Origin: CAZXMB01 sp964641715
Lineage (GTDB): Bacteria > Desulfobacterota > BSN033 > UBA1163
Direction: 5' to 3'
Length of the DNA: 21,051 nt
NCBI GenBank assembly: GCA_964641715.1
Contig: CAZXMB010000034.1
Span: 1 to 21,051 of the forward strand
Positions within the stretch are counted from its first letter, which is position 1. Every line of letters starts with the position of its first letter. Under the pieces are notes generated by a model. The model did no database searches, was not told where the DNA came from, and worked only from the letters and a program-made list of their open reading frames with translations. The translations under genes and the position numbers were made by a program. Positions 1 through 7,906 of the stretch are shown here, piece by piece.

Positions 1-102
1 TTATGTGATCACAATAAAAACCAATGGGTTTGGAGGAGCCATTTTCTTCTGATTTAAAGTGTCTCAATTTTAAGCAATCCTTCATGATGGAGGAGCGTCA
101 CC

Positions 103-121
103 CCTGCCTGCCGCAGGCAGG
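103..121. repeat. Perfect palindrome, 9-bp arms
   Basis: CCTGCCTGC (103-111) and GCAGGCAGG (113-121) are perfect reverse complements around one central base. No T-run follows, so it is not an intrinsic terminator. From memory, this palindrome is scattered through intergenic DNA of many Desulfobacterota drafts. Only one copy is in this window, so the dispersed nature is not shown here. Confidence 0.7.
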
Positions 122-144
122 CTCTAACAATGAAAATTGCTACT

Positions 145-196
145 GGGTAGGGGAGGCTTTAACCTCCCATTTGGGCGACTAAAGTCGCCCCTACCC
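145..196. repeat. Cloverleaf-like nested palindrome
   Basis: Three stems nest into a three-way junction. The outer stem is GGGTAG (145-150) with CTACCC (191-196). The first inner hairpin is GGGAGG (151-156) with CCTCCC (163-168), loop CTTTAA. The second is GGGCGAC (173-179) with GTCGCCC (184-190), loop TAAA. Only four bases (169-172) lie unpaired between the inner hairpins. The form resembles REP/BIME-type elements; no coding capacity. Confidence 0.75.
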
Positions 197-199
197 ACT

Positions 200-218
200 C
201 CCTGAAACAGGTTCAGGG
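200..218. repeat. Palindromic repeat, copy 1 (CCCTGAA arms)
   Basis: CCCTGAA (200-206) pairs with TTCAGGG (212-218) around ACAGG. The same unit recurs at 4843-4861 with one base difference in the loop and shares the following GTGA, so this is a repeat family present at least twice in the window. Confidence 0.8.
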
Positions 219-335
219 TGATAGAATAGGGAAATCCAAATCCTAATTTGGACAAGAGCAATAACTTATTAAGTTTACGATATATTTACTTTCTAAAAAA
301 TTTTTTTACATTTAACGTAAACTGGCATTTTTTGC

Positions 336-362
336 TTGACAAAAGAATAAACCTTTGCTAAT
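336..362 (+). promoter_or_regulatory. Weak promoter candidate upstream of the Liv operon
   Basis: A perfect TTGACA lies at 336-341. The best -10 candidate is GCTAAT (357-362) at a short 15-base spacing; at 17 bases the hexamer is poor (TAATCA). If used, the leader before the binding-protein gene would be about 230 nt. The -35 box is clear but the -10 is not. Confidence 0.3.
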
Positions 363-463
363 CACTTTGAAACCAAAACCTAATTTGTGGATCATACCCT
401 GGTAGAAGAGAAGTTCACCTTTTCGGGACTCTTGTGAAATTTACAATTTGCTTTCATAAAACA

Positions 464-513
464 TTTTAAGAGTTGGAAAGGAGGTGGTATAACTTTTAAG
501 GGATGGAAAAGAG
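464..513. repeat. Imperfect direct repeat, 30-bp period
   Basis: TTTTAAG at 464 and at 494 each begin a similar 20-base block (464-483 and 494-513); 17 of the 20 positions agree. The blocks lie 85-134 bases upstream of the binding-protein start and could be an operator, though nothing in the window identifies a protein that binds them. Confidence 0.4.
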
Positions 514-523
514 TGATGTCCGG

Positions 524-542
524 TCTGCGGATCAAACGCAGA
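524..542 (+). repeat. Small leader hairpin
   Basis: TCTGCG (524-529) pairs with CGCAGA (537-542) around a seven-base loop, 55 bases before the start codon of the binding-protein gene. It is not followed by Ts. It could affect transcript stability, but it matches no riboswitch known to me. Confidence 0.35.
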
Positions 543-597
543 TGCTAACAAAAGTAGAATGGGAGTTAAAATCTTAACTGAAAAGGGAGGGGACGTT

Positions 598-1803
598 ATG
601 AAAAAAAGAATGATCATTGCCATTGCCGTTAGCCTTTTTTGTCTTGCGCTGGTGATCAGCAGTGAGGCTCAACCGATCAGAGTAGGATCGGTCATTAATC
701 TCACGGGGCCAGCCTCAACCTGGGGACAGTTCCATGCGAAAGGTGAGCAGGACTACTTTAGATATGTCAATGACGTAAAAGGAGGTGTTGCCGGCAGAAA
801 GATCGAAGCAACAATCGTCGATCATGCTTACAAAGTCCCTGAGGCGGTAAAATTTGTTAAGAAGTTTTGTGAGGAAAAGATGGATTTCATATCCGTATGG
901 GACGCGGGGTCGGGGATACAGGCAAAGCCAATCATTCAAGAATACAAAATACCTACACTAAATTATTCTACCCATCAAGCTCTTCTCAGCAAACCCAACG
1001 ATTATATGTATCTCCCATTCGGGAGTTACATTTTAGACTCGATGGCAGTCATGGCCTATATTCGTGCGATTCATAAAGGCAAGGATGCACCTAAAGTAGG
1101 TCTGCTGACATATAACAACGTTTATGGAAGGTCCATTCATGATTCTAGCAAAGAGTATGCTGCAAAGAACAACATTAAGATCGTCAGCATTGAAGAATTT
1201 CCTATGGCCACGGTGGATCTGACCACCGAGGTGCTTCGATTAAAACAGAGGGGAGCCGAATATATCTCCATGCAGATGCTACCTGCTGCGATTATTACAG
1301 CCCTTAAAGCTGCCGATCGCAACAATTATAATGTTCCTTTCTTCGGGACCTGGACTTCCACTGACCCAGATTTCTTTAAGCTGGGAAAAGGTCTGATCCG
1401 AGATCGTATTTTCATGCAATTCTGTGGCGTTCTCCCCCAAGACAAAACGCCCGGAATTGAGATCATGCAGAAACTGTGGGATAAGTTTAAGACGGTGGAT
1501 AAGTTCGATACCTCTTACTGGGAGGGGGTAGTCGTTGCCATGATCATGGAAAGAGGCTTTCATCGGGCTTCCGGATTATATGGGAAGATCAACTCAGAAA
1601 CGATCAATAAGGCCTTGGAAACCTTCAACAACGAAGATTTCGGTGGACTTGTACCATATGTGACCTATACCAAAGAGAGCCATGAGGGTTGCTTCAAAGG
1701 AAGGATTGTTCAGATTCATGAGGATGCGACCTATACACCTGTATCGAATTTCTACAATCCTCTTAAAGAGAAAATACAGGTACTGAAGGCTCCCAAAATG
1801 TAG
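598..1803 (+). CDS. ABC transporter periplasmic substrate-binding protein, LivJ type
   Basis: This is the secreted solute-capture protein of a branched-chain-amino-acid-type (HAAT) ABC importer; it binds ligand in the periplasm and delivers it to the LivH/LivM channel. I chose the ATG at 598 over one at 559 because GGGAGGGG lies just upstream and the protein then opens with a clean signal peptide: MKKR, a hydrophobic core, and a likely cut after SSEA near residue 24. The mature part begins IRVGSVINLTGPAS, as expected for the Peripla_BP_6 fold, and 401 residues is normal. It opens the operon, followed after 31 bases by the LivG ATPase. In the family, ligands range from leucine to aromatic acids, amides and short acids. 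The two acyl-CoA synthetases in the operon suggest a carboxylic acid here (inference). Confidence 0.9.
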   Translation: MKKRMIIAIAVSLFCLALVISSEAQPIRVGSVINLTGPASTWGQFHAKGEQDYFRYVNDVKGGVAGRKIEATIVDHAYKVPEAVKFVKKFCEEKMDFISVWDAGSGIQAKPIIQEYKIPTLNYSTHQALLSKPNDYMYLPFGSYILDSMAVMAYIRAIHKGKDAPKVGLLTYNNVYGRSIHDSSKEYAAKNNIKIVSIEEFPMATVDLTTEVLRLKQRGAEYISMQMLPAAIITALKAADRNNYNVPFFGTWTSTDPDFFKLGKGLIRDRIFMQFCGVLPQDKTPGIEIMQKLWDKFKTVDKFDTSYWEGVVVAMIMERGFHRASGLYGKINSETINKALETFNNEDFGGLVPYVTYTKESHEGCFKGRIVQIHEDATYTPVSNFYNPLKEKIQVLKAPKM

Positions 1804-1834
1804 ATCCTGTTTATGGATATCAAAGGGGAAATGA

Positions 1835-2662
1835 GTGAAGGCGTTCCGTGGACAGCCCAGTATCTTTGCCTCCGCTCAGCCCGCTGAACGCCGGGCTGAG
1901 CTGGAGGTCAAACAGATCTATCTTAACTTCGGGGGGGTAATGGCCCTTCACGATGTGGATCTCACTGTCCATACCGGGGAGTTTGTCAGCATCATTGGCC
2001 CCAACGGTGCGGGAAAGACAAGCCTTCTGAACTGCATTACAGGATACTACCATCCCCAGAAGGGCCAGATCTTTTTCAATGGCGAGGAGATCACAGGTCT
2101 CCACCCCCACGAGATCACGAAGAAGGGAATTGGGAGGACCTATCAGAATATTGAGCTCTTTCCCGGTATCACCGTATTAGCCAACATGCTACTGGCAAGG
2201 CATCTTTACTGCGACTACGGCATTGGCAAAGCTGCCTTCTTCTCCTCATCCGTCCGAAAAAAGGAGGTTTATCACCGACAGGTTTTGGAAGAGTTAATCG
2301 ATTTTCTGGAGATGCAACCGATTCGTAAGAAACCCGTCGGGTCCTTACCCTATGGGTTACGGAAGAGGGTTGAGCTTGGCCGAGCTCTGGCCCTGGAGCC
2401 GAAGTTACTGGTTTTAGACGAACCCTTTGCCGGAATGACCCTTGAGGAGAAAGAGGATATGGTCCGGTTTCTACTCGAACTGAACTCGGCATGGGGGCAG
2501 ACCGTCGTTCTCGTGGAACACGACATGTCTGTGGTCATGAGTATCTCGCAACAGATTATGGTTTTGAATTTCGGAGAGAAGATTGCAGAAGGCACTCCGG
2601 AGGTGATTCAGGGCCATCCGGAGGTCATTAAGGCCTATCTTGGAGATACCGCCAAGTTTTAA
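1835..2662 (+). CDS. livG: ABC transporter ATP-binding protein, LivG type
   Basis: Cytoplasmic ATPase that powers the importer, paired with the LivF-type ATPase at 7026. The Walker A motif GPNGAGKT is at residues 55-62 and Walker B ends LVLDEP with D195-E196. The signature loop reads LPYGL in place of LSGGQ, a form I know from LivG proteins. The switch histidine is in the VEHDMSVV segment, and the C-terminal end has the LivG-style region after GEKIAEGTPEVI. The start is a GTG preceded by AAAGGGGAA; an ATG four bases upstream is out of frame. The first 25 or so residues precede the nucleotide-binding domain and look like a short extension. At 275 residues the length is slightly above the usual 250-260. 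Confidence 0.92.
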   Translation: MKAFRGQPSIFASAQPAERRAELEVKQIYLNFGGVMALHDVDLTVHTGEFVSIIGPNGAGKTSLLNCITGYYHPQKGQIFFNGEEITGLHPHEITKKGIGRTYQNIELFPGITVLANMLLARHLYCDYGIGKAAFFSSSVRKKEVYHRQVLEELIDFLEMQPIRKKPVGSLPYGLRKRVELGRALALEPKLLVLDEPFAGMTLEEKEDMVRFLLELNSAWGQTVVLVEHDMSVVMSISQQIMVLNFGEKIAEGTPEVIQGHPEVIKAYLGDTAKF

Positions 2663-2664
2663 TT

Positions 2665-2749
2665 GGAATATTGGAGTAGTGGAATGATGAATGAATAACA
2701 AAATTTCTTAAATTAATTGGTCTGTAAGCTCAATATTCCATTATTCCAC
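2665..2749. repeat. Interleaved inverted repeats between livG and the synthetase gene
   Basis: GGAATATTG (2665-2673) is the exact reverse complement of CAATATTCC (2731-2739). GTGGAATGATG (2679-2689) matches the complement of CATTATTCCAC (2739-2749) at 10 of 11 positions. The pairs are interleaved rather than nested, so both cannot form as one simple hairpin. The rest of the 121-base gap is AT-rich and non-coding. Confidence 0.5.
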
Positions 2750-2783
2750 CATTCTATTTTCCCAATATGGGAGTCACGGATAT

Positions 2784-4730
2784 ATGGAGGTCCGAAAAAC
2801 GGAACGTTTTAATCGGGAAGCCCTCTCTTCCCTGATGGACTACACCCTTCCTCAGATCTTATTTAAGCAGGCCGAAGTCCTGGGTTCAGACAAAATTGCC
2901 ATACGCGAAAAGATGTATGGCATCTGGCTGGCTTATACCTGGGAGGATTATTTTCGTTATACGAAACAGGTGGCTTTGGGTTTATTGAGTCTGGGTCTCA
3001 AAAGGGGAGAGAATATCGGAATTATCACCGATAACCATCCGGAGTGGCTGTTCACTGAGGTAGGGGCTCAGGCACTGGGTGCCATCACGGTCAATCTCTT
3101 TACCTCCTCCATCGCCAAAGAGCTCGGGACGATGCTGAATCGAATCCAGGCGGTTTATGTGATCGCTCAAGACCAGGAACAGGTGGACAAATTGTTAGAG
3201 ATGAAGCCAGAGCTTCCTCACGTTCGGAAGGTAATCTATATTGATCAAACGGGAATGAGAACGTATGTCCATCATCCCTGGTTGATGAGTTTCAAGGAGC
3301 TCTTAGATCTCGGTGCGAAGTTAGACCAGGAACAACCTGATCTTTTTGAAAAGGAGTTATGGAAGGGAAAGCCCGATGAGGTTGCCCTGATGATCATGAC
3401 CTCCGGAACCACGGGCATTCCCAAACTGGCAATGATCTCTCACCGGAGTTTCACGGAAATCGCAAGAAAATGGGTTGAAACCGCTCCCATTGGCCCGGGT
3501 GACAACTGGATTTCCATCACCCCAACTGCATGGATTGTGGATCAGATGTGGGGGGTAGGGGTCTCCCCCCTCACCGGGATGGCTATGAACTTTCCCGAAA
3601 CTCTGGAGACCCAGGCAGAAGATTTCCGGGAGATTGGGCCAGTCGTCATCATCACCTCTTCAAGATTCTGGGAGGATTTAGCTTCAAAGATCAGGGTCAA
3701 AATCGCAGATGCAGGGTGGGTGAAGCGTAAACTGTTCATGATCGGTGAGAGGATCGGAGGAACTCTGGTTGACCACGAATCAAAAAAGGAACCTGTCCCG
3801 GCCACCTTACAAGTCCTTCATAAAATATTCGCAAGAATCGTTTATCGTCCTCTTTTGGATCGAGTGGGCTGTTCACAAATTCGTGCTGCGATCACGGGAG
3901 GGCACCCCATCAGCCCGGATGTCATTCGATTCTTCCGCGCCAAGGGATTAAATCTCAAGCATGCCTATGGTCTCACTGAGGGCGGAGGGGTCTTTCAGGT
4001 TCAACCGGATAAGGAGATCAAACCGGAGACCGTCGGAAAACCCTTGCCCCGGACGGAAATCAAAATTGCAGAGGATCAGGAGGTCCTTGTGAAAACCCCC
4101 TCCTGTTTTGTCGGTTATTATCAGGACCCGGAGGCGACCCGGAAAGCCCTTCGCGATGGATGGCTTTATACAGGGGATGCAGGCTATATCGATGACGACG
4201 GACATCTTCTCATTATTGGCCGCAAAGAAGAGATCATGCGCACCAAAGCGGGTGAAGCTATCTCTTCGGACTTCATCGAAACGAGGCTCAAATTTAGCCC
4301 TTATATCAAAGAAGCCGTGGTCTGGGGTGAGGGACGTGACTATATCACGGGTTTTATCAACATTGATTTCGGAAATGTGGGAAGCTGGGCAGAGGACAGG
4401 ATGATCCCTTATACGACTTATACCGATCTTTCTCAACAGCCTCAGGTAGAGGAGCTGATTCTCGATGAAGTCCGCCATGTGAATACCCAACTTCCCAAAC
4501 CGATGAGGCTTAAGAAAATTATTTTGCTCTATAAACTTCTGGATGCCGATGACGAAGAGCTGACCCGGACCGGTAAGGTCAGAAGAAAATTTGTCTATGA
4601 GCAATACCTCAATTTGATTGAAGCAATGTACGGTGGTGAAAAAGAGTTGGAGGTGATAGGAAAGGTTCGATACCGGGATGGTAAGGTAGGTACCATTACG
4701 ACGAAAGTAAAAATCCTAACGGTAGAATAG
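2784..4730 (+). CDS. AMP-dependent acyl-CoA synthetase, long-chain (COG1022-like) type
   Basis: Adenylate-forming ligase that would turn an imported carboxylic acid into its CoA thioester at the expense of ATP to AMP and PPi. The P-loop-like motif MTSGTTGIPK begins at residue 205. Further hallmarks follow in order: AYGLTEG, YTGDAGYIDDDGHLLIIGRK, and near the end TRTGKVRRKF, which carries the probable catalytic lysine. At 648 residues it is in the size class of long-chain fatty acyl-CoA synthetases, larger than the second synthetase at 7907. It lies between the LivG ATPase and the LivH permease, so import and activation are probably co-expressed. GGGAG at 2769-2773 is a usable but distant ribosome site. 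The substrate cannot be read from sequence: fatty, branched or aromatic acids are all possible. Confidence 0.88.
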   Translation: MEVRKTERFNREALSSLMDYTLPQILFKQAEVLGSDKIAIREKMYGIWLAYTWEDYFRYTKQVALGLLSLGLKRGENIGIITDNHPEWLFTEVGAQALGAITVNLFTSSIAKELGTMLNRIQAVYVIAQDQEQVDKLLEMKPELPHVRKVIYIDQTGMRTYVHHPWLMSFKELLDLGAKLDQEQPDLFEKELWKGKPDEVALMIMTSGTTGIPKLAMISHRSFTEIARKWVETAPIGPGDNWISITPTAWIVDQMWGVGVSPLTGMAMNFPETLETQAEDFREIGPVVIITSSRFWEDLASKIRVKIADAGWVKRKLFMIGERIGGTLVDHESKKEPVPATLQVLHKIFARIVYRPLLDRVGCSQIRAAITGGHPISPDVIRFFRAKGLNLKHAYGLTEGGGVFQVQPDKEIKPETVGKPLPRTEIKIAEDQEVLVKTPSCFVGYYQDPEATRKALRDGWLYTGDAGYIDDDGHLLIIGRKEEIMRTKAGEAISSDFIETRLKFSPYIKEAVVWGEGRDYITGFINIDFGNVGSWAEDRMIPYTTYTDLSQQPQVEELILDEVRHVNTQLPKPMRLKKIILLYKLLDADDEELTRTGKVRRKFVYEQYLNLIEAMYGGEKELEVIGKVRYRDGKVGTITTKVKILTVE

Positions 4731-4809
4731 GAGGAATGTTATCCAGTAAATTCCAATTACTAAATCCCGAGCTCCATAGAATGATTTGTAAGCAGGAAGT
4801 TCAAGAGCA

Positions 4810-4866
4810 TGTCATGCTGAACTCGGTTCAGCATCTCTGAGACCCTGAAACAAGTTCAGGGTGACA
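4810..4866. repeat. Compound palindromic repeat, copy 2 (three-way junction)
   Basis: The outer stem is TGTCA (4810-4814) with TGACA (4862-4866). Inside are TGCTGAA (4815-4821) with TTCAGCA (4827-4833) and CCCTGAA (4843-4849) with TTCAGGG (4855-4861). The linker TCTCTGAGA (4834-4842) is itself a mini-palindrome. The right half matches 200-218. It fills much of the 188-base gap before livH and could act as a transcript-processing or stabilising element (inference). Confidence 0.8.
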
Positions 4867-4879
4867 ATATCCTTTATTT

Positions 4880-4893
4880 GGTGCTTGGTGCTT
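4880..4893. repeat. Short tandem repeat GGTGCTT x2
   Basis: Two perfect tandem copies of GGTGCTT (4880-4886 and 4887-4893) lie between the compound palindrome and the livH ribosome site. Too short to support a function. Confidence 0.5.
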
Positions 4894-4918
4894 GGAATTT
4901 GTCCCTTTGGGAGGCGTT

Positions 4919-5797
4919 ATGGAATTTTTTCTGCAACTTCTAATTCAGGGTGTATCGGTGGGATTTATTTATGCCATTGCCGCCCTGGGCTTTGTCATGA
5001 TCTTTAAGTCGTCAAGTGTTCTCAATCTGGCTCACGGTGAAATTATGGGCATAGGAGCTTTCATTTTCCTGGTCTTTAGCTTACGACTCCAGCTACCGAT
5101 CCCAATTGCCTTTCTGCTGACGCTCTTAGGAAGTTTTGCCCTTGGGTTTATTATCGAACGGCTATTCCTCCGACCCTTAATTGGTGAGGCATTAATCTTT
5201 GTCATCATGCTGACGGTTGGACTTGCGGCTATCTTCAAGGGATTGATGCTCTTTATCTTCGGAGGAAATTTGTTTAGCTATCCTGACTTTCTGCCCGAAT
5301 ATCTTTCTATCCAATGGGGAGCCATTAATATTTCACCGGTTTATACAGCCTCCCTGATGATCGGTTTGGTCTTCCTTGCAATATTCGGTCTGTTTTTCAA
5401 GTACTCTTCCCAGGGTATTTACATGAGGTCCGTGGCGGATAACCAGCCTGCTGCCCTCTCCCTGGGTGTTCACGTGAGAAGGGTCTTTGCCCTTTCGTGG
5501 GCCATTGCAGCCCTAGTTTGTGCAATCAGCGGGATCATCCTGGGGATTATGAACGGAATCAACGTTCACGAACTCAGCCATATGGGTCTTAAGGTCTTTC
5601 CGGTTGTGATCCTGGGAGGACTTGAGAGCATTGGCGGAGCCATCATAGGTGGGCTAATTATCGGATTACTTGAGACCTTCACAGGAGGATATATTTCTAC
5701 TGCACTGAGGGAGGTTATTCCTTATATTGTCCTCATACTCATCCTGTTAGTTAAACCGTACGGTCTGTTTGGGTTGGTTGAGATTGAACGAGTATAG
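4919..5797 (+). CDS. livH: Branched-chain-type ABC transporter permease, LivH type
   Basis: Inner-membrane permease that forms half of the translocation channel with the LivM protein. The sequence is a chain of hydrophobic helices over 292 residues. It carries the LivH hallmark LNLAHGEIMGIGAF near residue 35-50, the cytoplasmic loop with YSSQGIYMRSVADN that contacts the ATPases, and a C-terminal segment ending LVKPYGLFG. The start is the ATG at 4919, with GGGAGG at 4909-4914. An in-frame TTG at 4892 would add nine residues but lies inside repeat DNA and has no good ribosome site. It is separated from the preceding synthetase by a repeat-filled gap, the largest break in the operon. Confidence 0.92.
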   Translation: MEFFLQLLIQGVSVGFIYAIAALGFVMIFKSSSVLNLAHGEIMGIGAFIFLVFSLRLQLPIPIAFLLTLLGSFALGFIIERLFLRPLIGEALIFVIMLTVGLAAIFKGLMLFIFGGNLFSYPDFLPEYLSIQWGAINISPVYTASLMIGLVFLAIFGLFFKYSSQGIYMRSVADNQPAALSLGVHVRRVFALSWAIAALVCAISGIILGIMNGINVHELSHMGLKVFPVVILGGLESIGGAIIGGLIIGLLETFTGGYISTALREVIPYIVLILILLVKPYGLFGLVEIERV

Positions 5798-5806
5798 ATA
5801 AAAAGA

Positions 5807-5834
5807 ACGATGAATGTTATTGATGGTTCATCGT
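5807..5834. repeat. Inverted repeat between livH and livM
   Basis: ACGATGAA (5807-5814) and TTCATCGT (5827-5834) are perfect 8-base complements around a 12-base loop, nine bases after the livH stop. No T-run follows, so it is more likely a transcript-stabilising or processing hairpin than a terminator. Confidence 0.55.
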
Positions 5835-5860
5835 GGTAAGTTTGGGAGAGAATACAGAAA

Positions 5861-6922
5861 ATGAGATTTCATCCCTGCGGGAACTATAAGGAGAAATACG
5901 AGGAAGAACTCACCATCTTTACGACCGATTTTGGAAGACTATGGTGTTGGATTGGAATTTTCATTTTGTTCTTGGTTATTCCCTTCATCAGCAGCAACTA
6001 CTTACTGTATGTCATCAATAACATCGGGATTGCCGCCATTGCAGCCATAGGGCTGAACCTCCTCATCGGATACACCGGTCAGATCTCCCTCGGCCATGGA
6101 GCTTTTTTCGGAGTAGGGGCTTATGCAGCTGCTATTCTTGCCAGTGATTTAGGTTTTCCCTTTTGGCTCTCGGTTATTTGCGCAGGGGTGATTACTTCTC
6201 TGGTTGGCATGGTTTTTGGAATTCCATCGGCTCGTCTCAAGCATCTTTATTTGCTTATTGCTACGCTGGCAGGCCAGTTCATCTTACAATACCTCTTTGT
6301 TCATTGGGAGAGTCTTACTCGGGGAGCCAATGGTATCTTCCTCCCCCGTGCAACCCTCTTCGGACTGGATGTCAAAGGGGACCGCTCCTTTTATTATGTT
6401 GTTTTTCTCTGTTTCGTGGTCATGACCTGGATGGCTGTGAATATCGTTCGCACACGTTATGGTCGCGCCTTCATCGCCATCCGCGATAATGATCGGGCGG
6501 CTGAGGGGATGGGCATTCCACTTTTTCGTTACAAACTCCTCTCTTTTGCCGTCAGTTCATTTTATGCTGGGTTTGCAGGAGGGCTCTCAGCTTACTATAT
6601 TGGCAGTATTACGCCGGAGCCGTTCACATTGGGTCTTTCCATAGAGTTCATTGCGATGATCATCATTGGAGGTCTGGGGAATATACCCGGTTCTGTATTT
6701 GGCACCGTTTTCATCATGGTTTTAAATGAATTGTTAAGCCACGCAACAGAGTTTTTCATGAACATGAGTACGTTGACCGGGGTGGCTTTGACGATCGCAC
6801 CTCTTCGGGAGTTCGTCTTTGGATTGGCCATCGTTCTCTTCATTATTTTCGAACCTCGAGGGTTAGCAGAGGTCTGGCGAATCATCAAGTCAAGTTTTAA
6901 ACTCTGGCCCTTTTCATATTAA
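5861..6922 (+). CDS. livM: Branched-chain-type ABC transporter permease, LivM type
   Basis: Second inner-membrane permease of the importer, partner of LivH. After a polar N-terminal stretch of about 27 residues it runs through multiple hydrophobic helices. The family hallmark GYTGQISLGHGAFFGVGAYA lies near residue 70-90, and the ATPase-contacting loop is seen as RTRYGRAFIAIRDNDRAAEG. The C-terminus ends with a hydrophobic helix and FEPRGLAEVWR. The length of 353 residues is normal. The ribosome site is weak: GGGAGAG sits about 11 bases upstream, and no better in-frame start exists nearby. Translation may depend on coupling within the operon. Confidence 0.92.
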   Translation: MRFHPCGNYKEKYEEELTIFTTDFGRLWCWIGIFILFLVIPFISSNYLLYVINNIGIAAIAAIGLNLLIGYTGQISLGHGAFFGVGAYAAAILASDLGFPFWLSVICAGVITSLVGMVFGIPSARLKHLYLLIATLAGQFILQYLFVHWESLTRGANGIFLPRATLFGLDVKGDRSFYYVVFLCFVVMTWMAVNIVRTRYGRAFIAIRDNDRAAEGMGIPLFRYKLLSFAVSSFYAGFAGGLSAYYIGSITPEPFTLGLSIEFIAMIIIGGLGNIPGSVFGTVFIMVLNELLSHATEFFMNMSTLTGVALTIAPLREFVFGLAIVLFIIFEPRGLAEVWRIIKSSFKLWPFSY

Positions 6923-6960
6923 GAGTGACTACACAAAGCCCTTTTCTCTACCATCTCTAT

Positions 6961-6985
6961 TGGCCACAGGCGTGACGCCTGTGCC
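6961..6985. repeat. Palindromic repeat between livM and livF
   Basis: CACAGGCG (6965-6972) pairs with CGCCTGTG (6976-6983) around TGA. The stem extends to TGG/CCA past one bulged C. No T-run follows. It is a different palindrome from those at 145-196 and 4810-4866, but its position between operon genes is similar. Confidence 0.65.
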
Positions 6986-7025
6986 ACTGGGAAGAGGGAT
7001 GGGGTGAGGGGATGCCGAGGCTGTT

Positions 7026-7829
7026 ATGGAAGACAACATCCTGCTTCAGATCAATAACATCAGCGTGGTTTATTCGGATGTCATCCAGGTCTTAAAGGGG
7101 GTTTCCCTTGTTATTAGAAAAGACCAGATCATATCCCTCCTCGGAAGCAATGGAGCAGGAAAGACGACCACACTGAAAGCCATTTCCGGCCTACTCAAAC
7201 CGGAAAATGGAAAGGTAACGGAGGGGTCTATCACGTTCGAAGGTCACCCCATCCATAATTCATCTCCCGAAACCATTACCCGCCTTGGAATCATTCAGGT
7301 CCTGGAAGGCCGTCAGCCCTTTAAGTATCTGACGGTCGAAGAGAATCTCAGGGTGGGGACGGCCACCCGATGGGGGAAACCCTATAAAAAAGACCTTGAA
7401 TTGGTCTACCGTTACTTTCAGCCGCTCGTGGCCCGAAAGAATAGATTGGCTGGTTACTGCAGCGGTGGAGAGCTCCAGATGCTTGTCATGGGTCGGGCCC
7501 TGATGGCACAACCCAAGCTTCTGCTATTGGATGAGCCCTCGCTGGGTTTGGCCCCCTTTTTAGTGAGGGAGATTTTTGAGATTGTAAAGAAGATCAATGA
7601 AGAACAGGGAACCACCATCATGCTGGTGGAACAGAATGCCAATATGGCCCTCCTGATTGCCCACTACGGCTATGTGATGGAGAACGGGAAGATCGTGATG
7701 GAAGAAGAAGCTCCAAAATTGAGGGAGAACCCGGATGTGAAAGAATTTTATCTGGGCACGGCAACCTCCGGAGCACTCAAGTCCTATAAAGACGTCAAGT
7801 CTTACAAACGGCGCAAACGCTGGCTCTGA
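7026..7829 (+). CDS. livF: ABC transporter ATP-binding protein, LivF type
   Basis: Second cytoplasmic ATPase of the importer. Walker A GSNGAGKT is at residues 40-47. The signature loop is CSGGELQM, close to LSGGQ, and Walker B ends LLLLDEPS with D169-E170. The LivF hallmarks VLEGRQPF and EPSLGLAPFLV are present, and the switch histidine position is replaced by glutamine in VEQNAN, as is usual in LivF. The C-terminus has a lysine- and arginine-rich tail of about 15 residues beyond the normal end at FYLG. The ribosome site is poor. It completes the transporter set and is followed after 77 bases by the second synthetase. Confidence 0.92.
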   Translation: MEDNILLQINNISVVYSDVIQVLKGVSLVIRKDQIISLLGSNGAGKTTTLKAISGLLKPENGKVTEGSITFEGHPIHNSSPETITRLGIIQVLEGRQPFKYLTVEENLRVGTATRWGKPYKKDLELVYRYFQPLVARKNRLAGYCSGGELQMLVMGRALMAQPKLLLLDEPSLGLAPFLVREIFEIVKKINEEQGTTIMLVEQNANMALLIAHYGYVMENGKIVMEEEAPKLRENPDVKEFYLGTATSGALKSYKDVKSYKRRKRWL

Positions 7830-7906
7830 TCCTCTTTCTTTCCATAAACCAATTAGGGGTGTCACCTTAAGCACAACCTTAAACAGGACCTCACAAGGGG
7901 TTTTTA

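Larger units (their letters stand above)
1..597. other. Gene-free upstream region
   Basis: No convincing coding region is visible on either strand in these 597 bases. The stretch is AT-rich from about 220 to 480 and holds palindromic elements (103-121, 145-196, 200-218), a weak promoter candidate (336-362), an imperfect direct repeat (464-513) and a small hairpin (524-542) before the binding-protein gene. The minus-strand reading frame at 441-623 has no family resemblance and overlaps the start of the next gene, so it is not called. Confidence 0.8.

Noticed and set aside
559..597. Upstream ATG for the binding-protein gene
   Set aside because: It has no good ribosome site and would put a charged 13-residue extension before a clean signal peptide; ATG 598 with GGGAGGGG is better.
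1..600. CRISPR array or riboswitch in the gene-free left region
   Set aside because: The repeats are palindromes and one imperfect direct repeat, not evenly spaced identical units, and no known riboswitch core was recognised.
3948..4604. 218-codon minus-strand frame inside the first synthetase gene
   Set aside because: It lies wholly antisense to a well-supported adenylate-forming enzyme, has no family resemblance and no ribosome site; it is a codon-usage shadow.
4736..4840. 34-codon frame directly after the first synthetase gene
   Set aside because: The GGAGG lies only one base from the ATG and the frame runs into the compound palindromic repeat; no recognisable protein.
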